Below are positions 34,610-42,765 of a stretch of 64,000 nucleotides of DNA, piece by piece. The notes under the pieces were generated by a model, which was not told where the DNA came from, made no database searches, and was given only the letters and a program-made list of their open reading frames with translations. The first letter of the stretch is position 1; every line of letters begins with the position of its first letter. This DNA comes from Mycobacterium sp. 852014-50255_SCH5639931 (GTDB lineage Bacteria > Actinomycetota > Actinomycetes > Mycobacteriales > Mycobacteriaceae): the NCBI RefSeq assembly GCF_001665605.1, contig NZ_LZSV01000001.1:1-64000 (forward strand), read 5' to 3'. A program made the position numbers and the translations under genes.

Positions 34610-35143
34610 TTAAGGATTCGCAATTCCCGGGTCGCCGGCCGGCGGCATTTCGGGCGCCGGCGGGGCCGGGGGCGCGGGCGGCGCGGGAGCCGTAGCGTCG
34701 ACCAGGACGGGCGAAGCCTCCGGCGGTGGCGGCGGCGCGTCGGGCGGCGGGGGAAGGGCACCTTCGCCCTCCGGCGGCACGGGCAGGAACATGTGGTGCG
34801 TGAACCCGGCCTGGTAGGCGCCAGCGCCACCGATGTGCACTCCGCCGTGCTCACCGCTGGACACCGGGGTCCCGTCCGGCAGGGTCGCGGCTGTGTGGCC
34901 GCCGTTCCACCCGATCACGAGGGCGTTGGGGGCGGTTCCGTATTGAAAGCCGCGCGCCAACAAAGCCGCTTCTTCGTTCCCGGTGTTGAACCGGTTTCCG
35001 AAGACGGGCCTGTCGGATGCCGCGTTGGCAACCCAGGAAACGAGTCCTGAGCAATCCGTCCCGGAGGGAGAATCCCCACCCGCAATATAGGGCGTTCCGG
35101 ATACCTGATTGATCAATGACATCAATGTTGCAAGTACTACCAT
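34610..35143 (-). CDS. NlpC/P60-type cysteine peptidase with Pro-rich tail
   Basis: About 177 aa. The catalytic Cys is in GTDCSGLVSWVAN (about residue 32) and the His in WNGGHTAATLPDG (about 83), the normal NlpC/P60 order. VHIGGAGAYQAGFTHHMF closes the domain. After it comes a tail of about 50 residues made almost only of Pro, Ala and Asp. Likely cleaves peptidoglycan peptide bonds. The domain is reminiscent of phage-encoded hydrolases, which with its A+T-rich flanks hints at acquisition. No good signal peptide: the N-terminus (MVVLATLMSLINQVSG) is short. ATG 35143 and TTG 35161 are both possible starts, and neither has a ribosome site. Confidence 0.75.
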   Translation of the reverse strand: MVVLATLMSLINQVSGTPYIAGGDSPSGTDCSGLVSWVANAASDRPVFGNRFNTGNEEAALLARGFQYGTAPNALVIGWNGGHTAATLPDGTPVSSGEHGGVHIGGAGAYQAGFTHHMFLPVPPEGEGALPPPPDAPPPPPEASPVLVDATAPAPPAPPAPPAPEMPPAGDPGIANP

Positions 35144-35284
35144 GGCCGGGGACGCTAGCAATAGCGGTTATTAATCGCCAAAATTTGTGGCGCACGTCAT
35201 TCGCAAACCGCACAATGGCCTTCGCCGCATTTCAGCAAACCCGGCCCCGCTGTAGATACCGCTGTCAGCAAACGGTGCGGCAGG

Positions 35285-35647
35285 TCAGTCGGGGTAGTCG
35301 GGCCCGCGTTTGGTGTCCGCAATTTCACGGTCGATGTCGGCCTGCTCTCGCCGGGCCGTGTCATTCCTGCGCCTCGTTTGTTCGTCCACGCGCCGGAGCC
35401 GGTCGCGCTCACGCTGTTCGGACGTGCCCTCGCGTTCGTCCGCGCGGCGCTCCCGTTCGTCCGCTACTCGCTCGCGCTCGTCGGCGATTTGATCCCGCTG
35501 GTCGGCAAGACGATCTCGTCTGCCGGCCATCCACTCGCGCCTCCCGACTTCGGCCTCGCGATCCACGATCCCCTTCTCGCGCTCGTCGAGCGTCTCGGCC
35601 GGGCGTTCGGGCTCCTCAGGCGTGTCAGGGCAGTCCTCAGCGACCAC
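35285..35647 (-). CDS. Charged coiled-coil protein with ADERE repeats
   Basis: 120 aa, unknown function. Nearly all of it is Glu/Arg/Asp-rich helix. A seven-residue repeat runs from about residue 48 to 80 (DQIADERERVADERERRADE), which should form a coiled coil. Similar repeat-bearing proteins occur in other mycobacteria, sometimes joined to signalling domains. GTG start, no clear ribosome site. A longer open frame on the other strand (35378-35929) is judged a mirror of the repeat. Confidence 0.6.
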   Translation of the reverse strand: MVAEDCPDTPEEPERPAETLDEREKGIVDREAEVGRREWMAGRRDRLADQRDQIADERERVADERERRADEREGTSEQRERDRLRRVDEQTRRRNDTARREQADIDREIADTKRGPDYPD

Positions 35648-35819
35648 GACGAGAGTTTACGCCGCGACGGCCGAGTACAAGTGCCCGCGCGCCCTGAGGC
35701 GCCGACGCGTCCGCGCGGGTCATCAACCAATTCGTACTGGGTAACCCGCGATTTCACAGACAGCAGCGTGCCAGTCCAGTGGCCCGCCGCCGTATCGGGT
35801 GGCGTCCGGCGAGGGTTCG

Positions 35820-36491
35820 TCATTGACAGAGGCCGCGAAGCGATAAGGAGCTCAGCCATCCGAGCCCGGTTGCGATCGAGATGCGCTGGAACAGCCCGCT
35901 TTTGCCGTCGAGGCGGGATCGGCCCCTGATCGCGGCGCCCAAGAGCAGCAGGCTGCCCGCCATCACCGTGCTCGATCCTGCCGAGTAGCACGCCCACCGG
36001 TAATCGCCGCTGCGCACCGCGGTAGCCGCGCTGGCCAGGCCAGCGACGGGTATGCCCGCAAAGACCGGGATCCCGCAGAGGTCGTGGATTTGCCCCGCAC
36101 GAGTGGGCCGGGCCGGAGCGGCACCCCGGTTCTTCACGTCGGGACGCTCGCCGAGAAGGTCACCAACGTAATCGGTGACGAAGACGCCCGACCCAATCAG
36201 CCCAATGCCCGCTCCTGCGACGAGCGCCGGAACGGGACGGGGTCCGATGCGCCGCCGATCGCAGTGTGCGAGACCCGCAGCCGCACATGAATATAGAACT
36301 CCAGCAAGGATGAAATTGATGCGCTGGTACCAACCTTGACGACCGACCGCAAGCGAACTGACCGGGTAGCGCCGCCAATCGTAGCCGCGACGCGCGGCTC
36401 CAATCACGGTGAAAGCAGTGACGAAGAGCGGCCCGGCCAGGACGCCGCAGAGGAGCTGAGCAGAATGCGCGCGTGGTAAGCCGGCTGACAC
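35820..36491 (-). CDS. DUF998 family membrane protein
   Basis: 223 aa, about six membrane helices. The N-terminal helix LLCGVLAGPLFVTAFTVIGA is followed by the family-typical RRGYDWRRYPVSSLAVGRQG and WYQRINFILAGVLY. Further helices include VAGAGIGLIGSGVFVTDYVG and a C-terminal pair. Function unknown. The GTG at 36491 follows GGCAG. It lies in the accessory stretch beside ychF and has no functional partner in view. Confidence 0.82.
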   Translation of the reverse strand: MSAGLPRAHSAQLLCGVLAGPLFVTAFTVIGAARRGYDWRRYPVSSLAVGRQGWYQRINFILAGVLYSCAAAGLAHCDRRRIGPRPVPALVAGAGIGLIGSGVFVTDYVGDLLGERPDVKNRGAAPARPTRAGQIHDLCGIPVFAGIPVAGLASAATAVRSGDYRWACYSAGSSTVMAGSLLLLGAAIRGRSRLDGKSGLFQRISIATGLGWLSSLSLRGLCQ

Positions 36492-36595
36492 CTGCCTAGG
36501 CTACTCAAACGTTCAGTCTTCATTGCCACCGGCGGCTACGCCGTGCCCCTTGCAGCTCTCTCGGTACGTGTCCCGCCAAACCCCTTGTGCGACAG

Positions 36596-36994
36596 TTACA
36601 TTCCGAACTTGGCGCGGGCCTCGTCCGTCACCGGAGTGAACAGGTTGACCAGATTCCCATCGGGATCCCGCAGCAGCAACGCGCGATTACCCCACGGCAT
36701 CGTGGTCGGCGTTGTCACGACCTCCCCGACGCGCTCATGCAGCCGCTCATATTCCGCGTCGACGTCGTCGACCATGAACTCCACGATCGCACTGCGGTTG
36801 GCGGCCGGCTCGGCCGATCCGGCCGCAAACAGCGGCACGGTCTTGTCGCTGCCGATGGCCAGCGTGCCAACCGGCGTCGGAATTTCGGCGAAAAGCTCGT
36901 TGCCCCATACCGCGGGGGCCTCGGTGACCGTCTCGTAGAAATCGACAAGCCGCTTAACGTCGGCGGTGATGATGCGGGTGGAAACGAACTTCAT
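36596..36994 (-). CDS. VOC/glyoxalase-like protein
   Basis: 132 aa, two beta-alpha-beta-beta-beta modules of the vicinal oxygen chelate fold. Start MKFVSTRIITADVKRLVDFY, second module IVEFMVDDVDAEYERL, end ALLLRDPDGNLVNLFTPV, the last with the usual DPxGN turn and the position of a metal-binding Glu replaced by Asn/Leu. Activity may therefore be ligand binding and not catalysis. The start at 36994 has AGGAGGG 5 nt upstream; the frame is open further up without a better start. Single gene. Confidence 0.85.
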   Translation of the reverse strand: MKFVSTRIITADVKRLVDFYETVTEAPAVWGNELFAEIPTPVGTLAIGSDKTVPLFAAGSAEPAANRSAIVEFMVDDVDAEYERLHERVGEVVTTPTTMPWGNRALLLRDPDGNLVNLFTPVTDEARAKFGM

Positions 36995-37100
36995 GGAGCC
37001 CTCCTGGCAGCCGTGGCAGTGCAAGCTGGTGCGACGAGGGCATATTAAGGAACCCCGCCGACAAGATGGCCGCCTCAAAGGCGAACTACAGCGCGTTCCC

Positions 37101-37478
37101 TCAGGCCGGGGTCCAGATTCCGTTGTTCCAGAACCCCCAATTGCCCGCGCCCGTTGGATTCCACATCAGCTGAGCCCCCGGCGCCCATGCCGGCTGGGGT
37201 GGCGGCGGAGGCGCCCACGCGGGCGGCGGCCCCCAGGGTCCGGCACCCGCCGGGTAACTCTGTCCCGCCGGACCTTGCCAGTCGTGGCAGTGATTCCAGT
37301 CCCAGTTGTAGACCTTGCCCCAGCTCGGGTCCCACGGATTGCCCGGGCACCAATGCGAGGTCGGCGCGGCCTGAGCGAGGCCGCCCGCCAGCCCTAACGC
37401 GGACAACGCCAATCCACCACCCACCAGCACACCCGTCCACCACCGGCCCCACGGCCCCGCTTGTTTGACAGTCGCCAT
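37101..37478 (-). CDS. Secreted Trp/Pro-rich protein, unknown function
   Basis: 125 aa. Signal peptide with hydrophobic core GVLVGGGLALSALGLAGGLA and cleavage near AQAA (about residue 38). The mature part begins with a pattern seen in several mycobacterial exported proteins, HWCPGNPWDPSWGKVYNW, then DWNHCHDW (two Cys, likely a disulfide). A Pro-Ala-Trp stretch and the ending GFWNNGIWTPA follow. No catalytic motif. Confidence 0.75.
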   Translation of the reverse strand: MATVKQAGPWGRWWTGVLVGGGLALSALGLAGGLAQAAPTSHWCPGNPWDPSWGKVYNWDWNHCHDWQGPAGQSYPAGAGPWGPPPAWAPPPPPQPAWAPGAQLMWNPTGAGNWGFWNNGIWTPA

Positions 37479-37510
37479 CGATCAAGCATGGTCGAGCGCC
37501 GACTCGACCG

Positions 37511-37549
37511 CTAGACGTTGAAGCGGAACTCCACCACTTGCCGTCGGCC
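37511..37549 (-). repeat. Distal copy of the ychF 3' end (att-like direct repeat)
   Basis: Bases 37512-37537 are identical over 26 nt to 38697-38722, the last codons of ychF, and match for 12 more bases with one gap and one change. On the minus strand it reads the end of YchF (VEFRFNV) and an in-frame stop TAG at 37511-37513. It lies 1,185 bp beyond the real ychF end, with the FkbM gene between. Confidence 0.8.
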
Positions 37550-37695
37550 TACTCCACACGTGGTGACGGCTTATTCGTGTGCGGCCCACTAGCCGGAACC
37601 CTAAGCCCCCATAGGTTGGCATGGATATAACAGCGCAAATGTAAGTTCGTATTGCGCGTCGGTCGTGGCGACAGCTGTTCGCGAGATGCAGTGAG

Positions 37696-38550
37696 TCATG
37701 GGGAACGGGCCTCGTTCAAGAGTCGCAGGTAATGTTGCTGGGCCTCCGGCGCGAGCGCCTGCCGCTGCTCCAAGAGCATCACACAGCGCAACGTCAGGTC
37801 GACTGATCCATAGCAGTAATGCGATATCAGCGCCAGGTGCTTGAGCTGCTCGTCGGTCATCGATTCCGCGCTGGCAAAGTCGCGCACGTAGACAATGTCG
37901 GCCTCCAACAATTGGTTTGATCCTTCCCAAGGGATCTCATTGGCCAAGGCAGACGAGATTCGCCAGGGTTTCATATCGACGAAGCCGTGCGGAATGAACC
38001 CTTGCCCGCGAAGCTCCAAGTCAATATCTCCCAGCCCTGGCTGGTCCTCATACAACGTGACGAACGAGATCTCGGTCTGGATCACCACAGCCTCAGCCAG
38101 CTTCACCCTGCCCCCTCGGAAAGCTGCCAGCTCACCGCCTTGAATATCGATCTTCAGGAAGTCGAGGTGTTGTATCTCGAAAACGTCGTCGAGCCTGCAG
38201 GTTTGAACGGGAACGCGTTCGAGCACTTGTCCGAGCGGCTCGAGAACCCCGAAAAGACTCAATCTCGATGGATCCGGCTCAAGCAGACTCGTCAATCCCT
38301 TGCCCCGACAAATCTTGAGTGTCCGCGCCTCGCCATCACCCACCGCGTACGGCAGGTAACGCTCAGTGGGGCTGTTCCTCGCCACCAGCTTGTGGAGCGC
38401 GTCTTCCTGAGGCTCAAAGCCCGTGACACGGCATAGCCCCGCAGCAAGCAGTGGCATGTAGGGCGGCTCACCATCAATCATGTTCGCTCCCACATCGACT
38501 ACTTCGGTGAGGCGCTCAGGAGCCAACAAAGACTGCAACGACGCGTTCAT
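37696..38550 (-). CDS. FkbM family methyltransferase
   Basis: 284 aa SAM-dependent methyltransferase. VVDVGANMIDGEPPY supplies the nucleotide-binding loop, TGFEPQEDALHKL the acidic strand-2 end, and LDFLKIDIQGGELAAFRGG the FkbM hallmark (KIDxxGxE). FkbM enzymes O-methylate sugars or polyketides, often on surface glycans. Base composition is visibly lower in G+C than the neighbours, and the gene sits between two copies of the ychF 3' end, both suggesting transfer. The acceptor is unknown and no glycosyltransferase is nearby. Start MNASLQSLL at 38550 with GAAGATAAG upstream. Confidence 0.88.
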   Translation of the reverse strand: MNASLQSLLAPERLTEVVDVGANMIDGEPPYMPLLAAGLCRVTGFEPQEDALHKLVARNSPTERYLPYAVGDGEARTLKICRGKGLTSLLEPDPSRLSLFGVLEPLGQVLERVPVQTCRLDDVFEIQHLDFLKIDIQGGELAAFRGGRVKLAEAVVIQTEISFVTLYEDQPGLGDIDLELRGQGFIPHGFVDMKPWRISSALANEIPWEGSNQLLEADIVYVRDFASAESMTDEQLKHLALISHYCYGSVDLTLRCVMLLEQRQALAPEAQQHYLRLLNEARSP

Positions 38551-38695
38551 ATTCTTATCTTCATACCTAGCTCACGTAATCGGGCCGCTCCTGAAGAGAG
38601 TACGGCGATCAAGCTGTCTCCCCGCGTCGCAATGAATTCCGCGGTTCCTCGCTCGCGGTGAAGGCGTAGTGCCACCCCGTCGTCAGTGCTTCGAG

Positions 38696-38735
38696 TTAGA
38701 CGTTGAAGCGGAACTCCACCACGTCGCCGTCGGCC
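38696..38735 (-). repeat. Proximal copy of the ychF 3'-end repeat
   Basis: The functional 3' end of ychF, with stop TAA at 38696-38698. It pairs with the copy at 37511-37549: 26 identical bases and then a matching block (GCCGTCGGCC) after a one-base gap. The arrangement is that of an element inserted at a gene end while rebuilding it. Confidence 0.8.
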
Positions 38736-39769
38736 ATCACGTAGTCCTTGCCTTCCATCCTGACCTTGCCGGCCGCCTTGGCCGCGGCCATTGAACCGGC
38801 GGCGATCAGGTCGTCATAGGACACGACCTCGGCCTTGATGAAGCCCTTCTCGAAATCGGTGTGGATCACCCCGGCGGCCTTCGGCGCGGTGTCGCCTTGG
38901 TGAATCACCCACGCGCGCGCCTCTTTTGGGCCGGCCGTCAGAAATGTCTGCAGCTTGAGGGTGTGGAAACCCGCGCGGGCCAGCGCGTCGAGTCCGCGTT
39001 CGCTTTGCCCGATCGACTCCAGCAGTTCGGCGGCCGACTCGTCGTCGAGTTCGTTCAGCTCCGCTTCGATGGCCGCGTCCAGGAACACCGCGTCGGCGGG
39101 GGCGACCAGCTGACGCAGCTCGGCGATCCGCGCCGCGTCGGTCAGAACGGCCTCATCGGCGTTGAAGACGTAGAGAAACGGCTTGGTGGTCAACAGGTTC
39201 AGCTCCCGCAGCAAGGACGCATCCACCCCGGCGCCGAACAGCGTCTTCCCGCCGTTGAGCGTCTCCTGGGCCGCGGCCGCGACGTCGTATACCGGCCTGC
39301 GGTCCTTGTTGGTGCGGGCTTCCTTCTCCAGCCGCGGCAGAGCGCGCTCCAGGGTCTGCAGGTCGGCCAGGATCAACTCCGTCTCGACCACCTCGATGTC
39401 CGATCGGGGATCCACCTCACCGGCCACATGGGTCACATCGTCATCGGAGAACACCCGGACCACCTGGCAGATGGCGTCGCATTCGCGGATGTGGGCCAGG
39501 AACTTGTTGCCGAGCCCCGCCCCCTCGGACGCGCCCTTCACCAGGCCGGCGATGTCGACGAAGGTCACCGGCGCCGGCACGATGCGCTGGGATGCGAACA
39601 ACTCGGCGAGCTTGTCCAGGCGCGGATCGGGCAGCGGAACGACACCCTCGTTCGGTTCGATCGTCGCGAACGGATAGTTGGCCGCCAGTACGTCGTTGCG
39701 GGTCAGCGCGTTGAACAGAGTCGACTTACCGACGTTGGGCAGACCCACGATTCCCAGGCTCAGGCTCAC
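38696..39769 (-). CDS. ychF: Redox-regulated ATPase YchF (Obg-family)
   Basis: 357 aa, the standard length. Obg-related P-loop ATPase that binds ribosomes and is linked to stress responses. Walker A in GLPNVGKSTLFNALT (about residue 8), switch II VDIAGLVKGASEGAGLG, NADEAVL in place of the canonical NKxD (giving ATP preference), and the C-terminal TGS-like domain LQTFLTAGPKEARAW ending VEFRFNV. GTG start VSLSLGIVG. Its 3' end is duplicated 1.2 kb downstream. Equivalent to Rv1112; the toxin-antitoxin genes beside it in M. tuberculosis are absent. Confidence 0.95.
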   Translation of the reverse strand: MSLSLGIVGLPNVGKSTLFNALTRNDVLAANYPFATIEPNEGVVPLPDPRLDKLAELFASQRIVPAPVTFVDIAGLVKGASEGAGLGNKFLAHIRECDAICQVVRVFSDDDVTHVAGEVDPRSDIEVVETELILADLQTLERALPRLEKEARTNKDRRPVYDVAAAAQETLNGGKTLFGAGVDASLLRELNLLTTKPFLYVFNADEAVLTDAARIAELRQLVAPADAVFLDAAIEAELNELDDESAAELLESIGQSERGLDALARAGFHTLKLQTFLTAGPKEARAWVIHQGDTAPKAAGVIHTDFEKGFIKAEVVSYDDLIAAGSMAAAKAAGKVRMEGKDYVMADGDVVEFRFNV

Positions 39770-39900
39770 AGGGACCCAAGTCTAGGGGTCGCCGGCGGCG
39801 CCGGCTGCTGTGGACCATTCGTGCGCGATCGGCATGGCACGCCCGGGATCCCTACGAGGTATTTACGGGGCTTTCGCCCCTTTCCCGGTACGGTCTACAT

Positions 39901-41067
39901 GTGTCAGGACAGCGGGCAAAATCGACGGTGGAGGCCTCCCACCGCTCGATCCACCCAGATATCCCAGGTGTGCCGTGGTACGCCGCCCTGCTTCTCGCCG
40001 TCACCGCTACCGCCATCGGTTACGGAATTGACGCCGGCCAGAAGGAGCTGACCCATGTCTTCGCCGGCTTCTATATAGCCGGCTGCGTGGCGGCGGTGCT
40101 GGCAGTGCGCCAGGACGGACTGTTCACCGCGATGATCCAGCCTCCGCTGATACTTTTCTTCGCGGTACCCGGCGCCTACTGGTTGTTCCACGACGCCAAG
40201 GTTGGCCACCTCAAAGACTTGTTGATCAACTGCGGCTATCCACTCATCGAGCGATTCCCGCTGATGCTGGGAACCGCCGGCGTGGTGCTGCTGATCGGGT
40301 TCGCCAGGTGGTACTTCGGGATGTCGCATGGGATGACCGCGACGCCGAAGAGCTCCGACGACGCGGAGTCCGCCGATGGCAAGTCCGTCGTCGGCGGCAT
40401 TGTCGCCAAACTGCGCGCGATCGTGCGCCCGGAATCCGACGGGGACGCTGCCGACGAGGCAACTCCGGCCAAGGCGCGGCGCACCCGCGGGGCCAGTTCC
40501 GCGTCGCGGGCCCGCCGGACGGCGCGCAGCGATCGAACCGCCACCCGCTCCGCCCGTACCGGTTCCCGCCGTACCCGGGAAGCGCTGGACGACGCGGGCG
40601 AGCCGGGCGAGCGGCGCTCGTCCCGGAGAGGCTCGACGACGGCCCGGGACTACGACGCCGCGGAACCGCCCCGCCGGTCACGGCGCCGCCCGAGGCCAGA
40701 TGCCGATCCGGACGCGCGCGCCCAGTCGCCCCGGGAAGGCCGTCGGGAGCCGCGCAGCCGCCGCAGCCCCTACGAGCGACCCGAGCCGCGGAGCAGCCGT
40801 TTCGACGGGTACGACCAGTACGACCCACCCGGGGCCCCGGAGCTGTTCGGCGGCTACGACACTTACGACCGCTATGGCGCCGCCTCCGAGCCGAGGCGCC
40901 GCCGCCCCGCCCCGAACGGCAACAACGGGACGCATCACCCCATCTCGCAGGTCCGCTATCGAGGGGGCGGCGCACCCGACCAGCCCGCGGCCGAGCGGCG
41001 GAACCGTTCACGGACCTATGGCCGGCCGCGGCGACCGCCCACGGAATCCTGGGAATACGACGGCTGA
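39901..41067 (+). CDS. DUF6542-type membrane protein with Arg-rich tail (Rv1111c-like)
   Basis: 388 aa in two parts. Residues 20-145 hold about four membrane helices (WYAALLLAVTATAIGYG, TAMIQPPLILFFAVPGAYWL, LMLGTAGVVLLIGFARWYFG). Residues 150-388 are a disordered tail very rich in Arg, Ser, Asp and Pro (RRTARSDRTATRSARTGSRR, SRRSPYERPEPRSSRF), probably cytoplasmic and basic. This matches the mycobacterial Rv1111c layout. Function unknown; the basic tail could contact nucleic acid or acidic lipids. GTG start at 39901. Convergent with ispH. Confidence 0.8.
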   Translation: MSGQRAKSTVEASHRSIHPDIPGVPWYAALLLAVTATAIGYGIDAGQKELTHVFAGFYIAGCVAAVLAVRQDGLFTAMIQPPLILFFAVPGAYWLFHDAKVGHLKDLLINCGYPLIERFPLMLGTAGVVLLIGFARWYFGMSHGMTATPKSSDDAESADGKSVVGGIVAKLRAIVRPESDGDAADEATPAKARRTRGASSASRARRTARSDRTATRSARTGSRRTREALDDAGEPGERRSSRRGSTTARDYDAAEPPRRSRRRPRPDADPDARAQSPREGRREPRSRRSPYERPEPRSSRFDGYDQYDPPGAPELFGGYDTYDRYGAASEPRRRRPAPNGNNGTHHPISQVRYRGGGAPDQPAAERRNRSRTYGRPRRPPTESWEYDG

Positions 41068-41089
41068 GCGCCGCCCGGCGCCCGACGGG

Positions 41090-42088
41090 TCAGAGCAGTG
41101 ACCGGATCTCGCGCGGCAGCGCAAACACCAGGGTTTCTTGTGCCGTGGTGACCGGTTGCACCACGTCGTAGCCGTAATCGGCGAGCCGCTCCAACACGCC
41201 GCGCACCAATACCTCGGGGACGGACGCGCCGGAGGTCACGCCCACGGTGGTCACCCCTTCCAGCCATGCCGGCTGGATATCATCGGCCCAGTCGACCAGG
41301 TGGGCGGCCGCGGCCCCGCCGCCCAGCGCCACCTCGACCAGCCGCACCGAGTTCGAGGAGTTCCGCGAACCGACGACGATCACCAGCTGGCACTCGGGAG
41401 CCATCGCCTTGACGGCGACCTGCCGGTTCTGCGTCGCGTAACAGATGTCGTCGCTGGGCGGATCCTGCAGCTTCGGGAAGCGCTGGCGCAGCCGGTCGAC
41501 GATCTCCATGGTCTCGTCGACCGACAGCGTGGTCTGCGACAGCCAGACCAGCTTGTTCTCGTCCCGGACCGTCACGTTGTCCACGGCGGCGACCCCGTCG
41601 ACCAGCTGCACGTGGTCGGGCGCCTCGCCGGCGGTCCCGATGACCTCCTCGTGGCCCTCGTGGCCGATGAGCAGGATGTCGTAGTCGTTGCGGGCGAAGC
41701 GCCTGGCCTCGTTGTGCACCTTGGTCACCAGCGGGCAGGTGGCGTCGATTGTGTGCAAGTTGCGTGCGGCTGCCGCGGCGTGCACGGTGGGCGCGACCCC
41801 GTGCGCGGAGAACACGACGATGGAACCCTCGGGGACCTCGTCGGTCTCCTCGACGAACACCGCACCGGCCTTTTCCAGGGTGGTGACCACGTGCCGGTTG
41901 TGCACGATCTCGTGACGCACGTACACCGGCGCGCCGTGCTTTTCCAGCGCGCGTTCGACCGTCTCGACGGCTCTATCCACGCCCGCGCAGTAACCACGCG
42001 GCTCGGCCAGAAGCACTCGCTTGCGGGCTGGATCGCTGGCTACCGAGCTGGACGCGCCGGGAATTCCCATGTCGACAGTCGGCGGCAT
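41090..42088 (-). CDS. ispH: 4-hydroxy-3-methylbut-2-enyl diphosphate reductase
   Basis: Last enzyme of the MEP isoprenoid pathway, making IPP and DMAPP through a [4Fe-4S] centre. The three cluster Cys are seen in [13 protein letters not shown] (Cys34), [10 protein letters not shown] and [11 protein letters not shown]. The His motifs [11 protein letters not shown] and [11 protein letters not shown] and the [10 protein letters not shown] block complete the active site. The start [11 protein letters not shown] at 42088 is preferred to the 9-residue longer form. 332 aa. Equivalent to lytB2 (Rv1110). Divergent from the lipid-droplet protein and xse operon. Confidence 0.96.
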   Translation of the reverse strand: MPPTVDMGIPGASSSVASDPARKRVLLAEPRGYCAGVDRAVETVERALEKHGAPVYVRHEIVHNRHVVTTLEKAGAVFVEETDEVPEGSIVVFSAHGVAPTVHAAAAARNLHTIDATCPLVTKVHNEARRFARNDYDILLIGHEGHEEVIGTAGEAPDHVQLVDGVAAVDNVTVRDENKLVWLSQTTLSVDETMEIVDRLRQRFPKLQDPPSDDICYATQNRQVAVKAMAPECQLVIVVGSRNSSNSVRLVEVALGGGAAAAHLVDWADDIQPAWLEGVTTVGVTSGASVPEVLVRGVLERLADYGYDVVQPVTTAQETLVFALPREIRSLL

Positions 42089-42177
42089 GACACCCAGGGT
42101 ACGTTCTGCGGACACGGGCTTGCCAGCTCGCGCCGGCCGGCTTGGACTTAGCCGTCGCTTAAGGCAATCTTGGACCC

Positions 42178-42765
42178 ATGGCTACTGCACCGTATGGAGT
42201 TCGGCTACTGGTCGGCGCGGCGACAGTCGCCGTCGAGGAGACCATGAAGCTGCCGAAAACCATCCTGATGTACCCCATGACATTAGCCAGTCAGGCGGCG
42301 CACCTTGTAATGCGATTTCAGCAGAACCTCGCCGAACTGGCGATCAAGGGTGACAGCACCCTGGAGAACATCTTTCCGCCAAAGGATGAGCAGCCGGAAT
42401 GGGCAACCTTCGACGAGGACCTGCCCGAAGAGGTCGAAGCGCCCGGCCCGGCCGAGGACGGTGTCGGCGAGGGCGATCGCCGAACCGAGGGCCGGTTCGC
42501 CCTGTACTCGCTCGCCGACGCCGCGTCCGATGCCGCCCCCTTGAAGCAGGGCAGGAAATCCCCGGACGCGCCGGCGGTTCCGCAACCGTCGGTGGTGACC
42601 GAGCTGGACTACGCGGCGCTGACGCTGGCGCAGCTGCGCGCCCGTCTGCAATCGCTGAGCGTCGGCGAACTCGAAGCCCTGCTGACATACGAGCAGGCCA
42701 CCAAGGCCCGCGCGCCTTTTGAGACGCTGCTCGCCAACAGGATCACCCGCGCGAACGCGAAGTGA
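42178..42765 (+). CDS. Lipid droplet-associated protein (Rv1109c-like)
   Basis: 195 aa. The N-terminal half is an amphipathic/hydrophobic helix region ([36 protein letters not shown]). The middle is acidic and variable. The C-terminal helix [20 protein letters not shown] and [20 protein letters not shown] are the conserved end. Actinobacterial homologues are described as lipid droplet-associated; that role is from family knowledge. No ribosome site precedes the ATG. Its stop overlaps the xseA GTG by 4 nt, so it is first in a three-gene operon with exonuclease VII. Confidence 0.82.
   Translation: MATAPYGVRLLVGAATVAVEETMKLPKTILMYPMTLASQAAHLVMRFQQNLAELAIKGDSTLENIFPPKDEQPEWATFDEDLPEEVEAPGPAEDGVGEGDRRTEGRFALYSLADAASDAAPLKQGRKSPDAPAVPQPSVVTELDYAALTLAQLRARLQSLSVGELEALLTYEQATKARAPFETLLANRITRANAK

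Noticed and set aside
35378..35929. 183-codon plus-strand frame opposite the coiled-coil gene
   Set aside because: Its sequence is the mirror of the Glu/Arg repeat on the minus strand, and it also runs into the DUF998 gene.
37601..37930. 109-codon minus-strand frame overlapping the FkbM gene
   Set aside because: Overlaps a well-supported gene in another frame and has no motif; the composition is that of out-of-frame translation.
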